Source of the DNA: Bartonella ancashensis
GTDB lineage: Bacteria; Pseudomonadota; Alphaproteobacteria; Rhizobiales; Rhizobiaceae
NCBI RefSeq assembly: GCF_001281405.1
Contig: NZ_CP010401.1
Coordinates: forward strand, 458,001 to 522,000
Length of the DNA: 64,000 nt
Reading direction: 5' to 3'
Below the pieces are notes generated by a model. That model worked only from the letters and a program-made list of their open reading frames with translations, made no database searches and was not told where the DNA came from. This document shows positions 30,886 to 39,263 of this stretch, in pieces; position 1 is the stretch's first letter, and the number at the start of each line of letters is the position of its first letter. Made by a program: the position numbers and the translations under genes.

Positions 30886-30985
30886 CACAAAAGAAACGGT
30901 CGTTGCGGGGAGGGGAACACCACAACGACCTTACCGCTACATTGTACCCCAGCTATCACGGGAGGAGTAAAATGAAAGCCATCGC
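30886..30985 (-). ncRNA. Candidate small RNA with two C-rich (anti-Shine-Dalgarno) loops
   Basis: The dnaQ-polA gap is GC-richer than its surroundings and folds on the minus strand into two hairpins. The first (30952-30979, stem GCTTTCA/TGATAGC with one mismatch) has a loop containing CTCCTCCC. The second (30898-30930, perfect 8-bp stem GGTCGTTG/CAACGACC) has a loop containing TTCCCCTCCCC, and is followed by GTTTCTTTTG, like a Rho-independent terminator. Hairpins showing anti-Shine-Dalgarno loops are typical of alphaproteobacterial trans-acting small RNAs such as the cuckoo and alpha-r8/MmgR groups; membership in a named family is a guess. The 5' end and promoter are unknown. On the plus strand the same DNA reads as a Shine-Dalgarno sequence followed by a 28-codon ORF, an alternative reading. 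Confidence 0.5.
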
Positions 30986-31170
30986 ACCCCACAATAGCAA
31001 AGAAAAGCTCTCGGTACTGAATCCAAAACGTAGCGGACACCATCGTGGATATAGATAAAAAATGGCTTTTCAGAGGCAAAAAATAAATTTTTGAATTAAT
31101 TTAAAAAATAATTTTAATATAGACTGTAATGGAGAAATAAAGCCATCATGAAAATGAATGATCATCTTTT

Positions 31171-34053
31171 TTGGTTGATGGATCAGGTTATATTTTTCGC
31201 GCTTATTATGCGTTACCTTCTTTGAAGAGAAAAAAAGATGGACTTCCGGTAGGAGCTGTTGCCGGTTTTTGTAGCATGTTGTGGAAATTGCTCTGTGATG
31301 CGCGTAACACATCTGTAGGCGCTGTTCCTACGCATTTTGCTGTTATCTTTGATCATTCATCTGATACGTTTAGAAAGAAAATTTATCCCCAGTATAAAGC
31401 GAATAGAGCATCTCCACCCGAAGACCTCATTCCTCAGTTTAATTTGATAAGGGAAGCAACAAAAGCTTTCAACATACCATACGTTGAAAAAGAAGGCTTT
31501 GAAGCAGATGATTTAATTGCTACTTATGCACATTTAGCGACTAAAGCGGGGGTAAAAACAACGATTATCTCTTCGGATAAAGATCTGATGCAATTGGTTA
31601 ACACATCTGTATCTTTGTACGATGGAGTGAAAAATAAGCATATAGGTATTGCTGAAGTTGTAGAAAAATGGGGTGTTACACCCGAAAAAATGATCGATTT
31701 ACAGACTCTAGTTGGAGATCCAGTTGATAATATACCTGGAATACCAGGTATTGGTCCCAAAATTGCTGCACAATTACTGAATCAATTTGGAACGCTCGAT
31801 TTTTTATTGCAACATATGTCTGAAATTAAACAAAAGAAACGACGTGAAGCTATTCAAGAATATAGCAAAAGTATAGAAATTTCTCGCACATTGGTCACAC
31901 TCAAAACAGATGTACCTATAGATCATGATTTAAGCAGTTTTGTTTTAGAAAAACAGGATGGTCCGCGTTTAATCTCTTTTTTGAAAGCTATGGAATTTGC
32001 AACTCTCACTCGTCGTGTTGCAGAAGCGACAGAATGTGATGCTATGGCTATTGATGCCTGTAATATAGATTTTGAGTGGGAAAAAATCTCACAGAGGCCT
32101 AATTCAAACACCGAACAAGGTGATATAATGTTGATGCGCCACTTACCTGAAAATAATCCACAAACTTTGGCACAGAAACGTAAGGAAGAAGCTTTTACTC
32201 AATCAATTACAAGTGATCTTTATGAAACTATCCTGGATGAAGAAACTTTAAAAAAATGGTTATTAGAGGCGACAGAACAAGGCCATTTCTCTTTTAAAAT
32301 AGTTGCAACTTCTCCCGATCCTATGCAAGCGGAGTTTGTTGGTTTTTCACTATCATTACAGCCGAATAGAGCTGCTTACATACCTTTAGAGCATATAGAA
32401 GAAACAAAAAATCTTTTTGGTGGTGGGCGTATAGCAGGGCAAATAGAAGTGCAAAGAGCGCTGGTTCTTCTAAAACCTGTGTTGGAAAATCAAGCAATAT
32501 TAAAAATCGGCCAAAATATAAAATATGATTGGCTCATTATGAAACGACACGGTATTATAATGCGTTCTTTTGATGATATAATGCTTATATCATATGTTTT
32601 GGATGCCGGAACTCTAACTCATGACATGGATGCTTTATCTGAACGCTGGCTTGGGCACAAACCAATTTCTTACAAAGAGCTGAAATATGATGGTAAAAAA
32701 ATTGTTTCCCTTACGCAAGTAGATTTGAAACAAGCAGCTTCTTATGCAGCAGAAAATGCTGATATAGCGCTACGTTTGTGGAAGGTTTTGAAATCAGAGC
32801 TTGTTGCGCAAGGAATGGTGAGAATTTATGAGCGCATTGATCGACCACTCATAGAAGCTGTTGCAAGAATTGAAGAAAGAGGGATTCTTATTGATAAGCA
32901 AATTTTATCGCGTTTATCAGGAGAATTAGCACAAACTGCTTTTACCCTAGAAGAAGAGATTTATAAATTGGTTGGTGAACGGTTTAATATTGCTTCGCCA
33001 AAGCAATTGGGTGATATACTTTTTGATAAAATGGGGTTTTCTGGAGGAACGAAAACTAAAAGTGGGCAGTGGTCAACTTCTGCACAAGTTTTGGAGGAGT
33101 TAGCCTCTGAAGGACATATTTTGCTCCGTAAAATTGTTGATTGGCGTCAGCTTGTAAAGCTAAAATCGACCTACACTGACGCTTTACCTTCTTATATTTT
33201 GCCCAGAACGGGACGCATTCACACAAACTATTCTCTCGCAATAACGTCAACAGGACGATTATCATCGTTTGAGCCAAATTTACAAAATATTCCGATTCGA
33301 ACCGCAGAAGGGCGGAAAATTCGTGCAGCGTTTGTTGCTCCAGAGGGTCATGTTCTCTTATCAGCTGATTATGGTCAGATTGAATTGCGCCTGCTTGCGC
33401 ATATTGCTAATATCACTGCACTGAAAGAGGCTTTTTCTAAGGGACAAGATATTCACTCTACGATTGCATCGCAAATGTTTGGAGTATCTGTAGAGGAAAT
33501 GTCTTCTGATGTACGTCGTCGTGCGAAAGCAATTAATTTTGGCATTATTTATGGCATATCAGCTTTTGGATTAGCGAAGCAATTAGGTATTTCACGAGAA
33601 GAAGCAGGCCATTTTATTAATCTCTATTTTGAAAGATTTCCAGGAATTAAAACTTACATGGAGGCTGCCAAAGTATCTGCACGTCAAAATGGCTATGTGG
33701 AAACGATTTTTGGCCGTCGTATTCACTTTCCTGAAATAAAAGCAGCAGACCAAAAAGTTCGCGCTTTTAATGAGCGTGCTGCCATTAATGCTCCCATCCA
33801 AGGATCTGCAGCAGATATAATTCGCCGTGCAATGATTCAAATGGATGGTGCTTTAGAAAAGGCAAAATTATCTGCTAGAATGCTGCTGCAGATTCATGAC
33901 GAATTGATCTTTGAGATTCCTGAAACTGAGAGTGAAGAGACAACGAAACTAGTTAAAAAAATCATGGAGAACGCGACAATGCCTGCATTATCTTTATCTG
34001 TGCCGCTCGAAGTAAAAATTACGATAGCTCAAAATTTGGGTGAGACGCATTAG
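31171..34053 (+). CDS. polA: DNA polymerase I with degenerate 3'-5' exonuclease site
   Basis: Repair and Okazaki-fragment polymerase. Three domains are present: 5'-3' nuclease (about 1-290, with YKANRASPPEDLI and GFEADDLIATYA), a 3'-5' exonuclease fold (about 350-540) and the polymerase (from about 560, with SADYGQIELRLLAH, RRRAKAINFGIIYG and QIHDELIFE). The open frame begins at a TTG at 31171. A better start is the ATG at 31148 (product MKMNDHLF then LVDGSG), reachable only if the T6 run at 31167-31172 were T7; so the N terminus is frameshifted or the read is in error. In the exonuclease, motif I acidic residues are replaced (Lys376, Val378) and motif III Asp is Asn529, while motif II Asp453 remains. 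Proofreading is therefore probably lost; polymerase residues look intact. Confidence 0.93.
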   Translation: MVDGSGYIFRAYYALPSLKRKKDGLPVGAVAGFCSMLWKLLCDARNTSVGAVPTHFAVIFDHSSDTFRKKIYPQYKANRASPPEDLIPQFNLIREATKAFNIPYVEKEGFEADDLIATYAHLATKAGVKTTIISSDKDLMQLVNTSVSLYDGVKNKHIGIAEVVEKWGVTPEKMIDLQTLVGDPVDNIPGIPGIGPKIAAQLLNQFGTLDFLLQHMSEIKQKKRREAIQEYSKSIEISRTLVTLKTDVPIDHDLSSFVLEKQDGPRLISFLKAMEFATLTRRVAEATECDAMAIDACNIDFEWEKISQRPNSNTEQGDIMLMRHLPENNPQTLAQKRKEEAFTQSITSDLYETILDEETLKKWLLEATEQGHFSFKIVATSPDPMQAEFVGFSLSLQPNRAAYIPLEHIEETKNLFGGGRIAGQIEVQRALVLLKPVLENQAILKIGQNIKYDWLIMKRHGIIMRSFDDIMLISYVLDAGTLTHDMDALSERWLGHKPISYKELKYDGKKIVSLTQVDLKQAASYAAENADIALRLWKVLKSELVAQGMVRIYERIDRPLIEAVARIEERGILIDKQILSRLSGELAQTAFTLEEEIYKLVGERFNIASPKQLGDILFDKMGFSGGTKTKSGQWSTSAQVLEELASEGHILLRKIVDWRQLVKLKSTYTDALPSYILPRTGRIHTNYSLAITSTGRLSSFEPNLQNIPIRTAEGRKIRAAFVAPEGHVLLSADYGQIELRLLAHIANITALKEAFSKGQDIHSTIASQMFGVSVEEMSSDVRRRAKAINFGIIYGISAFGLAKQLGISREEAGHFINLYFERFPGIKTYMEAAKVSARQNGYVETIFGRRIHFPEIKAADQKVRAFNERAAINAPIQGSAADIIRRAMIQMDGALEKAKLSARMLLQIHDELIFEIPETESEETTKLVKKIMENATMPALSLSVPLEVKITIAQNLGETH

Positions 34054-34234
34054 CTTTATTTTACACATCCGTTTGATAGTTTAACAAGAAAAATAATTTT
34101 ACGCAATTCATACAAAGGACAAACTGTGCATACAGGTATCTATTATCAATTGAGGAGAATTATAAAAAATACACCAGGAGAGAAAATGATCATTCTCTCG
34201 TAGAAAAAGTAACGTGATTTTAAAAATTTAAAAA

Positions 34235-34262
34235 AGCCTCATCTCTTTTCGGAAACAAGGCT
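34235..34262 (-). terminator. Terminator after ybhL
   Basis: On the minus strand AGCCT...AGGCT forms a stem extended inward by UUUC/GAGA and wobble pairs, with loop CGAAAA, followed directly by TTTTTTAAATTTTT. It lies 25 bases after the ybhL stop, in the convergent gap with polA. Confidence 0.75.
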
Positions 34263-34286
34263 GATAATAGAACAATGTTTTCTCTG

Positions 34287-35060
34287 CTAATCACGGTTTG
34301 AACCGAGAAATTGAAGCAAAAAGACGAACATATTTATGAAGTCAAGATAAAGGTTTAGAGCACCCATAATGACTTTACGACCTCTTGTTTCATCACCATC
34401 ATTTTCATAATACATCAACTTTATGTTTTGCGTATTATAAGCTGTTAAACCCGCAAAAACGAGTACACCAATCACTGAAATAGCAAACTGCAAGGCGCTC
34501 GATCCAAGGAACATATTAACGATCGTGGAAAGCATCAAGCCAACCAAACCGATTAATAGAAATGATCCCATAGCTGTAAGGTCACGCTTTGTAGTGTAAC
34601 CATAAAGTGATAAAGAGAGGAAAGCAGCAGAGGTTATAGCAAATGTCTGCACAATACTTTCTGGTGTATAACGCAAGATAATAGACGATAGTGAAAGGCC
34701 TACAAGGGTTGCATAAGCGTAAAAAAGATTGCGGGCAGTGCTTGTGCTAAGGGAACTTATCTTGAAGCTGAGAAATAAAACAGCCACCAAGGGAGCGAAC
34801 ATAATAATGTAGGAAAACGGTGACGTATAAAATGTTACCCCAAAAGATGTTAAATAAATACTGCTATTGAGCTGAACAACTGCTTGGCTCATATCTGTTG
34901 TTGTTGTCAGTGATGCAATTGCATAGGCAGCAGCTGCTGTGACAAGTAAACCGATAGCCATAGTATTATAAACGCTCAGCATATAGCTTCGTAAGCCCTG
35001 ATCAATCGACGCATCGGCATGAGACACCGACGCTGAACGTAAATCTCTGAAATCAGCCAT
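34287..35060 (-). CDS. ybhL: Bax inhibitor-1/YccA family membrane protein (YbhL)
   Basis: Polytopic inner-membrane protein of the BI-1 family, with about seven hydrophobic segments in 257 residues and a soluble N-terminal tail of about 25 (MADFRDLRSASVSHADAS). Conserved features include NTMAIGLLVTAAAAYAIA and the C-terminal LNLYLDFINMFVFLLQFLG with its acidic residue, as expected in this family. Some members are pH-sensitive calcium-leak channels; the bacterial role is unclear. AAGGA lies 11 bases before the ATG and a structured leader lies further upstream. Confidence 0.92.
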   Translation of the reverse strand: MADFRDLRSASVSHADASIDQGLRSYMLSVYNTMAIGLLVTAAAAYAIASLTTTTDMSQAVVQLNSSIYLTSFGVTFYTSPFSYIIMFAPLVAVLFLSFKISSLSTSTARNLFYAYATLVGLSLSSIILRYTPESIVQTFAITSAAFLSLSLYGYTTKRDLTAMGSFLLIGLVGLMLSTIVNMFLGSSALQFAISVIGVLVFAGLTAYNTQNIKLMYYENDGDETRGRKVIMGALNLYLDFINMFVFLLQFLGSNRD

Positions 35061-35077
35061 AGTAAAAATTCCTTATG

Positions 35078-35112
35078 ATACAAATCCCGTCGGGCCCTAC
35101 GATTTACACTTG
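35078..35112 (-). promoter_or_regulatory. Candidate ybhL leader RNA hairpin
   Basis: In the 5' leader of ybhL, the minus strand contains AAATCGTAGGGCCCGACG followed by GGATTT: an AAATC/GATTT stem encloses CGT/ACG around a self-complementary GGGCCC. A ybhL leader motif is a known structured RNA upstream of this gene family in alphaproteobacteria. The position fits; I cannot compare with the published covariance model, so membership is inferred. Confidence 0.5.
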
Positions 35113-35422
35113 CTAAACATAACAACGCTGAGCACCGCTGGCAGAACTCTAATATATTTCCTCTATTATGGAGATTTATTTGAAAAATACAAGAGACTTT
35201 GTTTACAGGAAAAATACAAAATTGCGGTTAATTGGGGTAGTACAGATTATTGAGGAATGAGTAATCTGTTTTGCCATGATCATTATCGAAAAGATTAGGA
35301 AAACAAAATATTTGTAATCATCGGGATATGTTTGCTTCGATTTCTGATTTTATAAAAAAGATAATAAACTAAAAGATAAGTTTTTCTACGCATTTAACGC
35401 AGGAAAATTAATCACGTTAATT
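35113..35422. other. Upstream part of the lspA-ybhL gap
   Basis: About 310 AT-rich bases between the lspA stop and the candidate ybhL leader. A low-GC hairpin AAAATTAA/TTAATTTT (35404-35424) overlaps the end of lspA. The ybhL promoter should be here. No gene was seen. Confidence 0.4.
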
Positions 35423-35923
35423 TTAGGAAAAAGGTTTATCGATACAGTTTTTCGTTTTTCTCCATAAATATAACTCGTCAATCAAAATGACAATAACGCC
35501 GAGTGTTATAAAAGCATCCGCAATATTAAAAATAGCAAAATAGAAAAAACCATCAATGTAAAATAATATGTAATCTGTGACAAAGTGGAAACGAATACGG
35601 TCAATGAGATTACCGATCGCCCCACCAATGATAAGAATAACACCAAAGCGTGATAATGATTTGCGGAGCGCGATATCTTTCCATAACCATAAAAGAAACA
35701 GGATAATGATAGATGTAAGGACGATAAGTCCCCAATGAGGGAAGGAAGAAAAAAGAGAAAATGCAATACCAGAATTGCGTACATGATAAAGAGAAAGAAA
35801 AGGTAATATTGGAATTTCTGTTTCTAAGGGTATAGTTTCTATAACCCAATGTTTGACAGCTTGATCAAGCCACACGGTGCTTATTAAGCCTAGAAAAAGG
35901 AAAAGGAGTGATTTGCATATCAT
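35423..35923 (-). CDS. lspA: Lipoprotein signal peptidase (signal peptidase II)
   Basis: Inner-membrane aspartic protease that removes signal peptides from lipidated prolipoproteins. It has 166 residues and four hydrophobic segments. The catalytic aspartates are in GGAIGNLIDRI and FNIADAFITLG, and the N-terminal WLDQAVKHWV and NSGIAFSL motifs are present. I chose the ATG at 35923, one base past the upstream methyltransferase stop; the frame also reaches a TTG at 35944 inside that gene. It would process lipoproteins such as the Omp19-like protein encoded at 14949. Confidence 0.93.
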   Translation of the reverse strand: MICKSLLFLFLGLISTVWLDQAVKHWVIETIPLETEIPILPFLSLYHVRNSGIAFSLFSSFPHWGLIVLTSIIILFLLWLWKDIALRKSLSRFGVILIIGGAIGNLIDRIRFHFVTDYILFYIDGFFYFAIFNIADAFITLGVIVILIDELYLWRKTKNCIDKPFS

Positions 35924-35924
35924 T

Positions 35925-36764
35925 CTAGTTTCCACGTGGTTCAAGTATTAAATGGGGGCGGCGAATTTCGTAAAGCATTATGGCTGTAGCTACTGCCAGA
36001 TTGAGTGAATCAGCACGTCCTTTTTGCGGAATACGCGCTAATTGTTTACAACAATTAACCAAGCCATCTGATAAGCCGTTTTGTTCATTTCCCATTAAAA
36101 GCAGGACAGGACCTCTAAAATCAATTTTTCGATAATCTACAGATCCTTTAAGATGTGTGCCAATAATCATACCATTGAAATGTGTAGACCAGTTTAAAAA
36201 GGCACTTTCATTAAGATGATATAAGGGTACTGAGAAAATAGATCCCATTGTTGCGCGTACAGTTTCAGGTGAAAAAGGATCTGTTGTTTCACCTATTAGA
36301 ATAACACCTTTTGCTCCTGCTGCATCTGCTGTGCGAATGATGGTTCCAAGATTTCCAGGATCACGTATGCGATCAAGAGCAATGTAAACGTCTTCAGGCA
36401 ATTCTTTAATTGTTTCAATAGAATTCCACTGCTGTTTAAAAATACCAATAACTGTTTGTGGGTTATCACGGTGGGTGATGGATTCCATAATTTTTTTTGA
36501 AGTCTTGATGATAAGACCACCGTTAGCAACAATGCGTGCAATAGCTTTTTCAAGAGCAGGGTGTGAGAACTGATTTTTGGAGACAATAAGCGTTTGAATT
36601 GTCCAACGAAGATCTAAAGCATCAATGACCAATTTAAGTCCTTCAGCTATGAAAATCCCTTCTCTATTACGATTTTTCTTATGATTGAGTGATCTAAAGC
36701 TTTTGATGACTGGGTTGCTTAGAGAAGTAATTTCTTTAATTTGACCGGTTTTTCTAACACACAT
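35925..36764 (-). CDS. TrmH/SpoU-family RNA 2'-O-methyltransferase
   Basis: SPOUT-class enzyme predicted to methylate a ribose in rRNA or tRNA. It has 279 residues from the ATG at 36764. An N-terminal substrate-binding domain (ITSLSNPVIKSFRSL) precedes the SPOUT domain with the three motifs DRIRDPGNLGTIIRTADA, LLMGNEQNGLSD and ADSLNLAVATAIMLYE. That ATG overlaps the end of the upstream methyltransferase; the frame extends further but only within that gene. It could correspond to RlmB or a TsnR-like enzyme; the exact target cannot be told. Confidence 0.88.
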   Translation of the reverse strand: MCVRKTGQIKEITSLSNPVIKSFRSLNHKKNRNREGIFIAEGLKLVIDALDLRWTIQTLIVSKNQFSHPALEKAIARIVANGGLIIKTSKKIMESITHRDNPQTVIGIFKQQWNSIETIKELPEDVYIALDRIRDPGNLGTIIRTADAAGAKGVILIGETTDPFSPETVRATMGSIFSVPLYHLNESAFLNWSTHFNGMIIGTHLKGSVDYRKIDFRGPVLLLMGNEQNGLSDGLVNCCKQLARIPQKGRADSLNLAVATAIMLYEIRRPHLILEPRGN

Positions 36765-36765
36765 A

Positions 36766-37713
36766 TTAGGCAATCCAACGACTAAATAAAGAAGTTGACA
36801 AGGCTCTTCCTGCAGCTTCTTCACGCAAAATTAATTCTCCCGATTCAAGAGTTCCTCCAAGATTTTTTAATTCATCACGCATCAAAGTATGAAGCGTGTA
36901 AAAGGAAGCACGAATAGAATAAGAGGTGAGCACGATAGAAAGTGGGTTATCAGATAAAAGGTCACGACAATTTTTTATCATTTTGGGTAAATGATCAAAG
37001 AGTTGCCAGACCTCACCACGAGGTCCGCGTCCATAAGATGGAGGATCAAGAAGGATTATATCGTAGGTTTTTTTACGACGCAGCTCACGCTCAACAAATT
37101 TTAGTGCATCATCACAAATCCAGCGAATAGGATGATTAGATAATCCTGATATGTTTTGATTGGCTTTTGCCCAAAGTATAGCTTTTTTAGAGGCATCAAC
37201 ATGGGTAACTATTGCGCCTGCTCGCGCGCCTATTAAAGAGGCAAGACCTGTATATCCAAAAAGATTTAGTAATTTAACAGGACACGTGGCATTTAAAATT
37301 TGTTCTTCTATAGTACGCCAATGTGCATCTTGTTCAGGAAAAACACCAACATGACGAAAAGAGGTAAAACGTCCTAAAAAAGATAAACCATTCCAAGAAA
37401 GTGGCCATGTTTCATCTAGTGTTTTTTTAGGAAAATGCCAACGCCCGATACCTTCTTCGTCTAGATTGCCCTTAAATAAAGCATCAATATTGTCCCATAT
37501 TTTTTTTGGTAAAGTTGGTTTCCACAAAGCTTGGCTTTCTGGTCTAATAATACGATAGGAGCCATAGCGTTCTAATTTTTGCCCATTACCGGAATCAATC
37601 AATGCGTAATCTGCACTTGCGCTCGTCTCTAAAATAAGGGGTAATTTTTCTTGCGGATAAATGTCTTTGGAATTTTGTTGAATGCATCGTATAGGCATGT
37701 TTTTCGGTATCAT
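36766..37713 (-). CDS. Class I SAM-dependent rRNA methyltransferase (RlmI/RlmK-like)
   Basis: Predicted RNA methyltransferase of 315 residues. SAM motif I is LLNLFGYTGLASL, motif II has THVDASKKAILWAK, and the catalytic/substrate motif is LLDPPSYGRG. An N-terminal extension of about 120 residues (ending WPLSWNGLSFLGRF) resembles the small domain found in RlmI-type enzymes without a clear PUA domain. It partly overlaps the next leftward methyltransferase gene, suggesting a small RNA-modification operon with lspA. Substrate unknown. Confidence 0.82.
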   Translation of the reverse strand: MIPKNMPIRCIQQNSKDIYPQEKLPLILETSASADYALIDSGNGQKLERYGSYRIIRPESQALWKPTLPKKIWDNIDALFKGNLDEEGIGRWHFPKKTLDETWPLSWNGLSFLGRFTSFRHVGVFPEQDAHWRTIEEQILNATCPVKLLNLFGYTGLASLIGARAGAIVTHVDASKKAILWAKANQNISGLSNHPIRWICDDALKFVERELRRKKTYDIILLDPPSYGRGPRGEVWQLFDHLPKMIKNCRDLLSDNPLSIVLTSYSIRASFYTLHTLMRDELKNLGGTLESGELILREEAAGRALSTSLFSRWIA

Positions 37714-37855
37714 GGAACGTTCATTTCAAAGGAGGTTACTTCTAAAGATGTCAAATTTAACTATGATATGCAAATCCCAAAATTATCGAAAATACGATGG
37801 CGAAAAAGGAAACCTTTCAGTATCCTATTAAATAGAATAGATTTAAAAAATTAGA

Positions 37856-38158
37856 TCACTTTGTAGTCATTGCTTTTAATTTCTCCAGTTCATTTTTGCT
37901 TTTTTTTAATGCTTTACGATACCGATGCTGTGTGAACCAACAAATGCTGCTGCCTATAAGAAGACCAAGACCAAAAAAAATAAAAAGCCAAACAAAAAGG
38001 GGAGCTTGATAGATAGAGTCTTCCAAATTAATCTTGAAAGGATTAAAAGTTAACGTCACCATTTGACGGTTGTCTACAGCAAAAGCGATCACAAAAGCTG
38101 TAAAAGGGGCTAAGATTATTGTTAGGAGAATACGCTTAGATGTCATAGGTCTAGCCAC
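37856..38158 (-). CDS. LapA/DUF1049-domain membrane protein
   Basis: Small protein of 100 residues with two membrane segments (about 9-27 and 50-72) and a Lys-rich C-terminal tail predicted to be helical. The central [13 protein letters not shown] segment between the helices is typical of the lipopolysaccharide-assembly LapA-domain family. Its start overlaps the ihfB stop by 8 bases, an arrangement common in alphaproteobacteria. In E. coli LapA works with LapB in LPS synthesis control; that role here is only inferred. Confidence 0.8.
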   Translation of the reverse strand: MARPMTSKRILLTIILAPFTAFVIAFAVDNRQMVTLTFNPFKINLEDSIYQAPLFVWLFIFFGLGLLIGSSICWFTQHRYRKALKKSKNELEKLKAMTTK

Positions 38159-38432
38159 TATTTAACCGATCGCGTAGATCTTTACCTGTTTTAAAAAAGG
38201 GGACCCATTTCTCTTCGACTGTGACAGCTTCACCTGTTCGCGGGTTACGTCCGTTTCGAGCTAATCTGCTTTTAACGGAAAAAGCCCCAAAGCCACGAAG
38301 CTCGACACGGTTACCATCAGCAAGAGCTGTTGAAATTTCCTCAAAAACAGCGTTGACAATATTTTCAACATCGCGTCGTAAAAGGTGTGGGTTGTGACGA
38401 GCGATGATTTGTACGAGTTCTGATTTAATCAA
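38151..38432 (-). CDS. ihfB: Integration host factor beta subunit
   Basis: DNA-bending nucleoid protein of the HU/IHF family. It has 93 residues. The DNA-binding arm signature [12 protein letters not shown] with the intercalating proline and [10 protein letters not shown] is present. [15 protein letters not shown] at the N terminus is IHF-beta-like. It shares a divergent promoter region of 189 bases with lptC. IHF bends origin DNA in some alphaproteobacteria, so a link to the nearby oriC is possible. Confidence 0.93.
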   Translation of the reverse strand: MIKSELVQIIARHNPHLLRRDVENIVNAVFEEISTALADGNRVELRGFGAFSVKSRLARNGRNPRTGEAVTVEEKWVPFFKTGKDLRDRLNSG

Positions 38433-38621
38433 GATAGCCTCTCAAATATGTTATACTTCACGGTTATAAATATTCTATACATATGTGTTACGGTATTGAA
38501 TAGATCTATAAATCAAAGAATAAAATCAATAAATGCAATATTGCAATAAGAAAATTTTGAAGTAGTCATTAATATGATTCCAGAAATGAAAAAATTGGAA
38601 TCTTTAAAGGATTAGAGCACC

Positions 38622-39263
38622 ATGGCTGTACGCACTTGTGATAAAATTTTTTCGGTAAGATCATATTTTATCAATGTTTGTGAGGAGACCCGCCGTCATT
38701 CACGTCGAGTTTATGTGTTAAAAATTTTTTTATTTTTATCCGCATTCATTATGATGTTTGTTTTCTCTTGGTTCTTATTTTTTTCAGGCTCTACTTCTTT
38801 TGCTCCCATCATTCTAAATGACGATACAGATGACATAATGACATTGACAATGAGCAATCCAAGGTTAGAAGGATACACAAGTTCCCAGCAACCCTATTGG
38901 CTCAAAGCAGAAAAAGCATTTCAAAATCGTACACATTTTGAACTCGTTAAATTGCAGAATATTATAGCTGAAGTTCCTGCAGGAAAACAGGGATCAATTT
39001 TTATTAAAGCAAAAATAGCAAGCTATGATGGTACAAATGGCTTTTTGCAGTTTGATGAACCTTTTACGATTAAGACAAAGGATGGGTTGATTGCACAATT
39101 CGTGAATGCAAATGTAAATTTATTGGAAAAAAATTTAAGAACGGATAAGCCTGTCAATATTCGTCGTCCAGGCTTATTTATGACAGCAAATAGTTTGCAG
39201 ATTCGTGAAGGGGGGCAAATTATGCATTTTCAAAATGGTGTGCATTTGATTTTTAACCGGTGA
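38622..39263 (+). CDS. lptC: LPS export protein LptC
   Basis: Bitopic inner-membrane component that hands lipopolysaccharide from LptB2FG to LptA. It has 213 residues with one membrane segment (about 30-55) and a periplasmic beta-jellyroll (for example NPRLEGYTSSQQPYWLKAEKA). It is somewhat longer at the N terminus than in E. coli, as usual in Rhizobiales. GTGA overlap joins it to lptA, and lptB follows. Confidence 0.87.
   Translation: MAVRTCDKIFSVRSYFINVCEETRRHSRRVYVLKIFLFLSAFIMMFVFSWFLFFSGSTSFAPIILNDDTDDIMTLTMSNPRLEGYTSSQQPYWLKAEKAFQNRTHFELVKLQNIIAEVPAGKQGSIFIKAKIASYDGTNGFLQFDEPFTIKTKDGLIAQFVNANVNLLEKNLRTDKPVNIRRPGLFMTANSLQIREGGQIMHFQNGVHLIFNR

Noticed and set aside
30972..31058. 28-codon plus-strand ORF with a strong GGGAGGAG ribosome-binding site
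   Set aside because: The Shine-Dalgarno-like stretch is the complement of the CTCCTCCC loop of the better-supported minus-strand hairpin, and the peptide resembles nothing I know. Kept only as an alternative reading of the small-RNA region.
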